From the NCBI RefSeq assembly GCF_002944405.1, contig NZ_CP024310.1:806001-870000 (forward strand): a DNA stretch of 64,000 nt, written 5' to 3'. The first letter of the stretch is position 1. Every line of letters begins with the position of its first letter. Source of the stretch: Sinorhizobium fredii (lineage in GTDB: Bacteria; Pseudomonadota; Alphaproteobacteria; Rhizobiales; Rhizobiaceae). Below, one piece after another: positions 25,125-32,266 of the stretch. The translations under genes and the position numbers were made by a program. Under the pieces are notes generated by a model. It was not told the DNA's origin. It was given only the letters and a program-made list of their open reading frames with translations, and ran no database searches.

Positions 25125-25966
25125 GTGCCGTCCGGACAATCCCCGGCCTCTCGGTGATCGCCGAGGCCTATGATGCCTTCCTCATCGACCAGTTCGGCGT
25201 CTTAAGAGACGGGCGCGGGCCATATCCGGGTTCCGCCGAGGCGCTTGTCCGCCTCAGGCAGGCCGGCAAACGCATCATCATCCTTTCGAATTCCGGCAAG
25301 CGCTCGGCGGAAAACGACCGCCGGTTGGCAGCGCTCGGCTTCGAGCCGGGCAGCTGGGACTGGTTCCTGACCTCGGGCGAGGTTGCCTGGCAGCTGCTGA
25401 AGCGGGAAGAGGCAGCCCCAGCGGGAGGGATGCGCAAATGCCTGCTGATCAGCCGCGACGGCGATCTGTCGCCGCTGAATGGCCTGGATCTCCTTCGGAC
25501 GGAGAGCGGCGAGGAGGCCGACATCGTGCTGCTCGCGGCAAGCGAGGGCGACGTCCATCCGCTTGGCTATTACGAGGATCTGCTTCGGCCCGCGGCGCAG
25601 CGCGGTGTCCCCTGCCTCTGCACCAATCCGGATAAGGTGATGCTGACGCGGACCGGGCATGCCTTCGGCGCCGGACGTATTGCTGAGCTCTATGAGGAAC
25701 TCGGCGGTAGGGTGCGCTGGATCGGCAAGCCGTTCCGCGACATCTACGATTTCGCGCTCGATTTCCTCGGCAAGCCCGATCCCACGCGGGTCTGCGCGGT
25801 CGGTGACAGCGTCGAGCATGACATTGCCGGTGCCGCAAACGCCGGGCTCGGCTCTGTGCTGGTCACGACCGGCATTCTCGAACGGCAGTCGGAGGAGGGG
25901 CGCCACAGCCTGTTCGCGGCACACGGCGCCACGCCCGATTTCCTCCTGCCGAAATTTCTCTGGTAG
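25121..25966 (+). CDS. HAD superfamily (subclass IIA, TIGR01459-like) protein
   Basis: A 281-aa haloacid-dehalogenase-fold protein. Motif I is FLIDQFGVLRDG: the nucleophile Asp23 is present, but the usual second acid (DxD) is Phe25. Motif II is IIILSNSGKR, motif III lies near IGKPFRDIYDFAL, and motif IV is VCAVGDSVEHDIAGAANAG. This subgroup commonly lacks the second Asp, so phosphatase activity is uncertain. It overlaps the kinase gene by 4 bp and is 14 bp from eryC. It might hydrolyse a dead-end phosphorylated polyol, but this is a guess from position. Confidence 0.82.
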   Translation: MSAVRTIPGLSVIAEAYDAFLIDQFGVLRDGRGPYPGSAEALVRLRQAGKRIIILSNSGKRSAENDRRLAALGFEPGSWDWFLTSGEVAWQLLKREEAAPAGGMRKCLLISRDGDLSPLNGLDLLRTESGEEADIVLLAASEGDVHPLGYYEDLLRPAAQRGVPCLCTNPDKVMLTRTGHAFGAGRIAELYEELGGRVRWIGKPFRDIYDFALDFLGKPDPTRVCAVGDSVEHDIAGAANAGLGSVLVTTGILERQSEEGRHSLFAAHGATPDFLLPKFLW

Positions 25967-25980
25967 CCAGGAGCCCGGCC

Positions 25981-26925
25981 ATGCCCTTCACCCTGTCGCT
26001 CAACACCAATCCCCTGGTCAACCGCTTTGCCGAGCCGGACGATCTGATCGACGCGATCGCCGAGCGGATCCGGATCGGCCACGTGCAGCTCACCCACGAA
26101 TTCGTCAATCCGAGCTGGCCGGCGGCGACCATCAGCAAGGTGACCCGGCGGTTCCAGGCGGCGCTTGCCCGCACCGGCGTGAAGATCACCTCCGGCATGA
26201 CCGGACCCTATGGGCGGCTCAACCATTTCGGCCATCCCGACCCGGATGTGCGCCGCTATTATGTCGACTGGTTCAAGACCTTCGCCGATATCTCGGCGGA
26301 ACTCGGCGCCTCCGCCATCGGCACGCAATTCGCGATCTTCACGCTGAAGGACTATGACGACCCGGTGCGGCGCGAGGAGCTGATGGTGGTCGCCATCGAC
26401 TGCTGGCGCGAAGTGGCCGAGCACGCTAAGGCGGCGGGGCTCTCCTATCTCTTCTGGGAGCCGATGTCGGTCGGCCGCGAATTTGGCCACACGATCGCGG
26501 CGTGCCGGGAACTGGACGGTCGCCTCGCGCGGGCCGAGTTGCCGATCCCGTTGAAGATGATGGTCGATATCGATCATGGCGACGTGACGTCCGACAACCC
26601 GGCCGACATCGATCCCTACGCCTGGGCGAAAGCCTTTCCGCGGCGATCGCCGATCATTCACGTCAAGCAGTCGTCGATGAACAAGGGAGGCCATTGGCCC
26701 TTTACCGCCGCTTACAACAAGGATGGCCGCATTACGCCCGAGCGCCTGCTCGATGCGGTGAGGAGGGGCGGGGGAACGGACAACGAGATCTGCCTCGAAC
26801 TGTCGTTCCGCGAGCGCGAGCCCACCGATCACCAGGTGGTCCAGATGATCCGCGAGTCCGTGGAATACTGGGAGCCTCATATCGAGACCGGGCTGAATGA
26901 TGAGAAAGATCACACATCAACATAA
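25981..26925 (+). CDS. eryC: erythrulose-phosphate isomerase/racemase EryC (TIM-barrel)
   Basis: A 314-aa xylose-isomerase-like TIM barrel. In the Brucella/rhizobial pathway EryC acts on the tetrulose phosphate produced by EryB and leads to D-erythrulose-4-phosphate. Conserved barrel features are FWEPMSVGREFGHT (catalytic Glu), MMVDIDHGDVTS (metal-binding Asp/His), HVKQSSMNKGGHWPF and EICLELSFRERE. It is the last gene of the long operon before an 89-bp gap. The TIM-barrel epimerase family is broad; identification rests on the whole locus. Confidence 0.9.
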   Translation: MPFTLSLNTNPLVNRFAEPDDLIDAIAERIRIGHVQLTHEFVNPSWPAATISKVTRRFQAALARTGVKITSGMTGPYGRLNHFGHPDPDVRRYYVDWFKTFADISAELGASAIGTQFAIFTLKDYDDPVRREELMVVAIDCWREVAEHAKAAGLSYLFWEPMSVGREFGHTIAACRELDGRLARAELPIPLKMMVDIDHGDVTSDNPADIDPYAWAKAFPRRSPIIHVKQSSMNKGGHWPFTAAYNKDGRITPERLLDAVRRGGGTDNEICLELSFREREPTDHQVVQMIRESVEYWEPHIETGLNDEKDHTST

Positions 26926-27014
26926 CAAAATATCGCAAACAAGTTGAAAAATCACATAATCATGTTATCTCTCTGTTGAGATGCGTAGCGAAAGACCGCG
27001 GCGCCGAGAGGATG

Positions 27015-27806
27015 ATGGCAGTGAAACCGGAAGACAGGCGACAGGCGATCATGGACGTCCTGATGGAGGCGGGCACGGCCTGGGTCGAGGACCTTTCCAT
27101 TCGCTTCGGCGTCAGCAAGATGACCGTGCATCGCGATCTCGACGACCTGGAGCAGGCCGGCCTCTTGCGCAAGGTCCACGGCGGCGCGTCGATCCAGTCG
27201 AGCCCGCAATTCGAGAGCGACTTCCGCTATCGCGAAAAGATCGCCACGGCGGAAAAGCGACGGATTGCCGAACATGCCGCGACGCTGATCGAGCCGGGCC
27301 AGAGCATCATCATTGACGACAGTTCCACCGCCGGTGCAATTGCCGCATGCCTCAAGGACATTCGTCCGCTCACCGTCATCACCAACAATCTCGGCGTCAT
27401 TGCCGAGCTATCGGGCGCACCGGGCATCAACCTGATCGCGCTCGGTGGCCAGTACAGCAAGAAATTCAACGGCTTCTTCGGCATCGTCACGGAGGAAGCA
27501 CTGCGATCGCTCAGAGCCGACGTCGCCTTCCTGTCGAGTTCGGCAATCGAGGGCGCCACGGCGTTCCACCAGGACCAGGAGGTCGTGCAGACAAAGCGGC
27601 AGATGGTGAAATCGGCGACGCGCAAATACCTGCTCGTCGATCACGGCAAGTTCGGCCGCTCCGCCCTGCATTTCCTGACCGGGCTCGACGTTTTCGATGC
27701 GGTTCTGACCGGCAGCGAGGTTTCGAAGGACCATGCCGCCACCCTCGGCGAGGCCGGCATCAAGCTCATCGCTGTCAGTGATCAGAAAATAGCGGAGAAG
27801 GCATGA
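27015..27806 (+). CDS. eryR: DeoR-family transcriptional regulator (EryR)
   Basis: A 263-aa repressor with an N-terminal DeoR winged helix (RRQAIMDVLMEAGTAWVEDLS and FGVSKMTVHRDLDDLEQAGLLRKVHGGA) and a sugar-phosphate-sensing domain (IDDSSTAGAIAACL, VAFLSSSAIEG). The start is one of two adjacent ATGs at 27012/27015 just after GAGAGG; 27015 is chosen. An AT-rich stretch at 26926-27000 suggests a separate promoter. It overlaps tpiB by 4 bp. The same eryR-tpi-rpi order is known in Brucella and rhizobial ery loci, where the regulator controls these isomerase genes. Confidence 0.88.
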   Translation: MAVKPEDRRQAIMDVLMEAGTAWVEDLSIRFGVSKMTVHRDLDDLEQAGLLRKVHGGASIQSSPQFESDFRYREKIATAEKRRIAEHAATLIEPGQSIIIDDSSTAGAIAACLKDIRPLTVITNNLGVIAELSGAPGINLIALGGQYSKKFNGFFGIVTEEALRSLRADVAFLSSSAIEGATAFHQDQEVVQTKRQMVKSATRKYLLVDHGKFGRSALHFLTGLDVFDAVLTGSEVSKDHAATLGEAGIKLIAVSDQKIAEKA

Positions 27807-28570
27807 GCAAGTCGCAGGTCTGGGTCGGCACCAGCTGGAAGATGAACAAGACGCTGTCGCAGGCGACGGCCTTCGCCGAGGCCCTGGCGGCTGCCGATGC
27901 GGAGCGCGACCCGCGCATCCAGCGCTTCGTCATACCACCGTTTACGGCGGTCCGCGAGGTGAAGGAGAGGCTGAAGGAGACGAGCGTCAAGGTCGGCGCC
28001 CAGAACATGCATTGGGACGATGCCGGCGCCTGGACCGGCGAGATTTCTCCCTTGATGCTGAAGGATTGCGGGCTCGATCTCGTCGAGCTCGGCCATAGCG
28101 AACGCCGCGAACATTTCGGCGAGACCGATCGCACCGTCGGGCTGAAGACGGCAGCGGCCGTCAGCCATGGTCTCGTCCCGCTGATCTGCATCGGCGAAAC
28201 GCTTGCCGAACGGGAGGCGGGCGAGGCCGATGCCGTTTTGAAGCGTCAGGTGGAAGGGGCGTTCGCGCTTCTCGAAGGCGACGCCAGAAGGGCGCCGGTC
28301 CTGCTCGCCTACGAGCCCGTCTGGGCGATCGGCGTGAACGGCATACCGGCGACCGCCGACTATGCCGACGCCCGCCACCGCCGGATTGCTGAGGCGGCCG
28401 CGGCGGCGCTCGGCGCCGCGGTGCCGGTGCTCTACGGCGGCAGCGTCAATCCCGAAAACTGTAAGGAGCTGGTCGCCCAACCGCATATCGACGGCCTCTT
28501 CATCGGCCGCTCCGCCTGGGAGGTCGGCGGCTATCTCGACATTCTGAAGCGTGTCGCCGGCGCGATCTGA
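27803..28570 (+). CDS. tpiB: triose-phosphate-isomerase-like tetrose isomerase (TpiB / EryH)
   Basis: A 255-aa TIM-family enzyme. Erythritol-locus members isomerise erythrulose phosphates rather than triose phosphates. The general base Glu (AYEPVWAIG) and electrophile His (ELGHSERRE) are conserved, as is the phosphate loop (YGGSVNPEN). The N-terminal loop reads VGTSWKMNK, so the almost invariant Asn of NWK is Ser11 while Lys13 remains, a mark of this specialised clade. It overlaps eryR by 4 bp and is followed by rpiB. Confidence 0.9.
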   Translation: MSKSQVWVGTSWKMNKTLSQATAFAEALAAADAERDPRIQRFVIPPFTAVREVKERLKETSVKVGAQNMHWDDAGAWTGEISPLMLKDCGLDLVELGHSERREHFGETDRTVGLKTAAAVSHGLVPLICIGETLAEREAGEADAVLKRQVEGAFALLEGDARRAPVLLAYEPVWAIGVNGIPATADYADARHRRIAEAAAAALGAAVPVLYGGSVNPENCKELVAQPHIDGLFIGRSAWEVGGYLDILKRVAGAI

Positions 28571-28608
28571 CCGGCAAAGGTTTGGAACAAGTGCGGAAAG
28601 GAAGCCCC

Positions 28609-29046
28609 ATGAAAATCGCAATCGGTGCAGATAGTGCAGGCAAACCGTTGCTCGATGTCATTGCCGCTCATCTCGCCGGCCGGAGCGACGTCGAGGTCAA
28701 GGATCTGAGCCAGGCAGGCTTCTACGCCGAACTCTCGGAGCATCTGGCAAAGACGATCACGGCCGGCGAGAACGATCGCGGCATCCTGATCTGCGGCACC
28801 GGCATCGGCGTCTGCATCTCGGCCAACAAGGTGCCCGGTATCCGCGCGGCGCTCACCCACGACACCTATTCGGCCGAGCGAGCGGCGAAATCCAACAACG
28901 CCCAGATCATCACCATGGGCGCGCGGGTCATCGGTCCGGAACTCGCGAAATCGATCGTCGATACCTGGCTCGCCTCCGAGTTCGATCCGCAAGGTCCGTC
29001 GGCCGGCAATGTCCAGGCGATCGATCGTCTGGATGCAGGCAAATAA
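28609..29046 (+). CDS. rpiB: ribose-5-phosphate isomerase B family (RpiB / EryI)
   Basis: A 145-aa RpiB/LacAB-family isomerase. In the ery pathway it yields D-erythrose-4-phosphate; with pentitol products it can also interconvert ribose- and ribulose-5-phosphate. The catalytic Cys is in [16 protein letters not shown] and the phosphate/anion site is [24 protein letters not shown]. The start at 28609 follows AAAGGAAG. It is the last gene before a strong terminator at 29101, so it closes the locus. Confidence 0.92.
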   Translation: MKIAIGADSAGKPLLDVIAAHLAGRSDVEVKDLSQAGFYAELSEHLAKTITAGENDRGILICGTGIGVCISANKVPGIRAALTHDTYSAERAAKSNNAQIITMGARVIGPELAKSIVDTWLASEFDPQGPSAGNVQAIDRLDAGK

Positions 29047-29100
29047 AGCTCCGTTTCCGCATCGCCCCGTGATCCTCCCTCGGGAAGTGCGGCGTTGACG

Positions 29101-29124
29101 CCCGGCAGCAATGCCGGGTGTTTT
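29101..29124 (+). terminator. rho-independent terminator closing the ery/mpt locus
   Basis: CCCGGCA (29101-29107), loop GCAA, TGCCGGG (29112-29118), then TGTTTT. Perfect 7-bp stem 55 bp after the rpiB stop. Confidence 0.85.
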
Positions 29125-29134
29125 CGTTGCGGAG

Positions 29135-30115
29135 TTACTTTTCGCTGCGAATACCTATCCCGGGCTCCTCGGCGCCGCGGTAGTGGCTCGGCGGAGCGCC
29201 GATGACGCGCTTGAAGGCGCGGCTGAACGCCGCCTCCGAATCATACCCCAGCCGTCGAGCCACGATGGAGATGCGCATGCGGTCGCGGCTGAGCCACTGG
29301 CGCGCCTGATGCATGCGCACCTGCGTCAGGTAGCGCGCCGGCGTCTCGCCAACGACGGAATGAAACTGCTGGGCGAAGCCGGATCGCGAGGCGCCCATGA
29401 CGCGGGCGAGCGTATCCACCGTCCAGTTCTTTTCGGGATCGAGATGGATGGCGGCGATCACCCGGCCGATCGCCGGATGCCGAACCGCGGCCATCCAGCC
29501 GCTGGTGTCGCCGCACCCGTGCTCCACCCAGGACCGGATGATCAAAGCGGCGAGCACGTCGGCGAGGCGCGCCAGCACGCCGCCCGAGCCGACGCGGCTT
29601 GCGCCGACCTCGCGCGCCATCGCCTCGAGCAGATGCGGGATCGCCGGCTCGCTGGCGGTGAGCGCGTCGATGCGCATCACGTCGGGCATCAGACGCAACA
29701 GGGGGTGCATGGCGTCGAGGTTGAATTTCAGGCTGCCGCAGAACAGGATCGTCGTCTCGCCCCTGCCCCCGCCCCAGACGTCGTAGACGCAGTGGCACAC
29801 CTCGCGGACGGAATAGGTCTCGAGCGGCGACAGCGGCTCGCCCGGCGCGCTCGCCAGCGCATGCTCGATGCCGCGTGGCAGCAGCACGGCGTCGCCGCGT
29901 TTCAATTCGATCCACTCGCCATCCGGAGCGCGCAGCCAGCAGGTGCCGCAGATGAAGTGAAAGCGCGCCGCCTCCTGGGCCAGGAAGCGAATTCCCCAGG
30001 GCGCCGCCAGTTCGCAGCGCCCGTAATCGACGCCGTCGAGGCGCAGGCCCCGGAGCATTTCGGTTAGGGAGTCATCGGTGGTTGCAGTCGGAAATTTGGA
30101 CGAACGATCAAGCAT
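29135..30115 (-). CDS. AraC-family regulator with cupin-type sensor domain
   Basis: A 326-aa regulator. The N-terminal cupin (FHFICGTCWLRAPDGEWIELKRGDAVLLPRG) is joined to a C-terminal double helix-turn-helix (LARVMGASRSGFAQQFHSVVG, then ISIVARRLGYDSEAAFSRAFKRVIG). The start at 30115 is chosen because an extension to 30151 would occupy most of the 77-bp divergent promoter; neither start has a strong ribosome binding site. It diverges from an MFS efflux gene, the classic layout of a regulator controlling its neighbour. The effector is unknown. Confidence 0.85.
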   Translation of the reverse strand: MLDRSSKFPTATTDDSLTEMLRGLRLDGVDYGRCELAAPWGIRFLAQEAARFHFICGTCWLRAPDGEWIELKRGDAVLLPRGIEHALASAPGEPLSPLETYSVREVCHCVYDVWGGGRGETTILFCGSLKFNLDAMHPLLRLMPDVMRIDALTASEPAIPHLLEAMAREVGASRVGSGGVLARLADVLAALIIRSWVEHGCGDTSGWMAAVRHPAIGRVIAAIHLDPEKNWTVDTLARVMGASRSGFAQQFHSVVGETPARYLTQVRMHQARQWLSRDRMRISIVARRLGYDSEAAFSRAFKRVIGAPPSHYRGAEEPGIGIRSEK

Positions 30116-30192
30116 TCCGGAATTACTAACATGGAATATCCAGCAGGTCACGGCTTATCTAACGAGAACTCGGATCGTTGGAGATTGCTTTG

Positions 30193-31401
30193 ATGACAGA
30201 CATAGCGACAAGCATGGATGCTCCCCTTGTGGCCACTGAGATCGAAGAACGCAGCGAGCCGGCCTGGGCCGGCGTCATCTCGCTAGCGCTCGGCGTGTTC
30301 GGCCTCGTCACCGCGGAGTTCCTTCCCGCAAGCGTGCTGACTCCGATGGCGGCCGATCTCGCTATCAGCGACGGTACCGCAGGGCAGGCGGTCACGGCGA
30401 CCGCCGTGGTCGGCGCCATCGCCGCGCCGACGATCGCGATCGTCACCCGCGGATTTGACCGCCGGCTTGTGCTCTGGGGTTTTACCCTTGCTCTGATCCT
30501 CTCCAGCTTGCTCGCCGCCATGGCCACCAACCTCACCATGCTGCTTGCAGCCCGCGTCATCCTCGGGATCGGGCTCGGCGGCTTCTGGTCGATGATGGCG
30601 GCGATTGCGCTGCGCCTCGTTCCGACGCGTCTCGTGCCGCGCGCCATGTTGATCATCTTCACCGGCGTCTCGCTCGCGACCGTCTGCGCAGCGCCCGTCG
30701 GCGCCTATATTGGCGATCTTTGGGGCTGGCGCGTCACTTTCCTGGTGGCTGCCGTGCTCGGCGTCGTCACGCTCGCGGTGCAGATGACAAGCGTGCCGCG
30801 CCTGCCGCCGCAATCGGTGCCGAGCATCAGGCTGCTGTTCGATCTATTACGCCGCCCGAGCATCAGCATCGGCATCATCACCGTCCTGCTCTCTGTCTCG
30901 GGTCATTTCGCCGGCTTCACCTATGTCCGGCCGTTCTTGGAAAAGATACCCGCCTTTGGCAGCGAAGCGATCTCGCTGACCCTGCTCGCCTACGGCGTCG
31001 GCGGCTTCTTCGGCAATCTGGCCGGCGGCTTCGTCATCGAGCGCAGCATCACGGCCGCCGTCAGTCTCGGCACGCTTCTCATCGCCGCGACGGCGCTGGC
31101 GCTGGTGGCCTTCGGTGCGAACGATCTTGTTTCGGCGGGCACCGTCACCCTCTGGGGCTTCGCCTTCGGAGCCCTGCCGGTTGCGGTCCAGACATGGATG
31201 GTCCGGGCGGCACCGGACCACGCGGAAAGCACCGGCGGACTGATCGTCGCCACGTTCCAGTTGGCGATTGCCGGCGGCGCGGTTCTAGGCGGCCTCTTCG
31301 TCGACGGCTTTGGACCGCTCGGCGCCATCAGTTATTGCGCCGCCGCAACGCTCGCTAGCGCGCTCTTCGTTCTGGCCTCCGGGCGCAGCATAGGGGTGTG
31401 A
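30193..31401 (+). CDS. MFS transporter (DHA1-type efflux permease)
   Basis: A 402-aa inner-membrane permease with about 12 hydrophobic segments. The first half contains GFDRRLVLWGFTLALILSSL, the loop 2-3 region of drug:H+ antiporters, and RVILGIGLGGFWSMMAAIALRLVP, typical of the NepI/AraJ/YdhP subgroup that exports nucleosides, sugars or drugs. The start at 30193 has GGAG nine bases upstream. It is probably controlled by the divergent AraC protein. Substrate is not predictable. Confidence 0.85.
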   Translation: MTDIATSMDAPLVATEIEERSEPAWAGVISLALGVFGLVTAEFLPASVLTPMAADLAISDGTAGQAVTATAVVGAIAAPTIAIVTRGFDRRLVLWGFTLALILSSLLAAMATNLTMLLAARVILGIGLGGFWSMMAAIALRLVPTRLVPRAMLIIFTGVSLATVCAAPVGAYIGDLWGWRVTFLVAAVLGVVTLAVQMTSVPRLPPQSVPSIRLLFDLLRRPSISIGIITVLLSVSGHFAGFTYVRPFLEKIPAFGSEAISLTLLAYGVGGFFGNLAGGFVIERSITAAVSLGTLLIAATALALVAFGANDLVSAGTVTLWGFAFGALPVAVQTWMVRAAPDHAESTGGLIVATFQLAIAGGAVLGGLFVDGFGPLGAISYCAAATLASALFVLASGRSIGV

Positions 31402-31466
31402 ACATTGACTCCGCCGGAGCAATTCCTAGATGCCCCCTAAGTTTCAAAGGTCCTTGGGAGTATTGC

Positions 31467-32251
31467 GTGGCTGGTAGGTCCTTTCGCGCGGCAATGGCGC
31501 AGGTAATGAACGATGCGGATGTCGACGCGATCGCAGCGTCGGCAGCCGCAGAAGGCGCCGACATCATCGTCTTCCCGGAGAGGTTTTCGAACGGTTACAG
31601 CCGCTTCGATCCTGAAGATCCGGTCGCCCGGCAGGCCTGGATCGATGCGGCGGTGCCGATCGACGGCGCCTTTGTGAAAGGCTTTCGGGAGGCGGCGCGC
31701 AGGCACGGACTGGCGATGGTGGCGACCTTTCTCGAGGGCGGCAGCCCCCTTTCAATGCCGCAGTCCTGATCGACAGTCGAGGCGAGGTTGTCCTCCACCA
31801 GCGCAAGCGGCACGTCTGCTTCTTCGACGCTCCGGAAGAAGCCTGCGCCGCCGGCGAGACTTCCAGCGTGGCGCGGCTCAGGACTGAGGCGGGAGAGGTC
31901 ACGATCGGCATCATGATCTGCATGGACCGAGAATTTCCCGACGTCACGTCAGACCTCGTGCGGGACGGCGCCGAAGTCATTCTCGTTCCGAACAGCTGTC
32001 CCTTGGTTGATGATCCCGCGGTCGGGGACGTCCGGATCGCAGGCGTGCGGGCGCTGGCGTTTCAATCTGTCCTCGGCGTGGCGGTAGCGAACTATCCGGC
32101 GCCGAAGGACGACGGGCGGTCCTTTGCGGTCGATGCTCTGGGGAGGATCCTCTCCATGGGCGGACCGCAGCCGGAACTCGTGTTCGCGGATTTTGATCCG
32201 GACCGGATCAGAGTTTTGCAAACAGAGGACTGGTTCCGGCGGGTCCGTTGA
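31467..32251 (+). pseudogene. nitrilase/carbon-nitrogen hydrolase family gene, frameshifted
   Basis: A nitrilase-superfamily amidase gene split by one frameshift at about 31748-31755, in a C/T run (AGCCCCCTTT where the conserved frame needs two bases fewer). The first frame has the catalytic Glu (IIVFPERFSNGY); the second has Lys (LHQRKRHVCFF) and nucleophile Cys (GIMICMDREFPDV). So the whole triad is still encoded but in two frames. The probable start is GTG 31467 after GGGAG. The lesion could be real or a homopolymer sequencing error; either way no intact protein is encoded as given. Confidence 0.8.
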
Positions 32252-32266
32252 GGAGCAGCACCCGGG

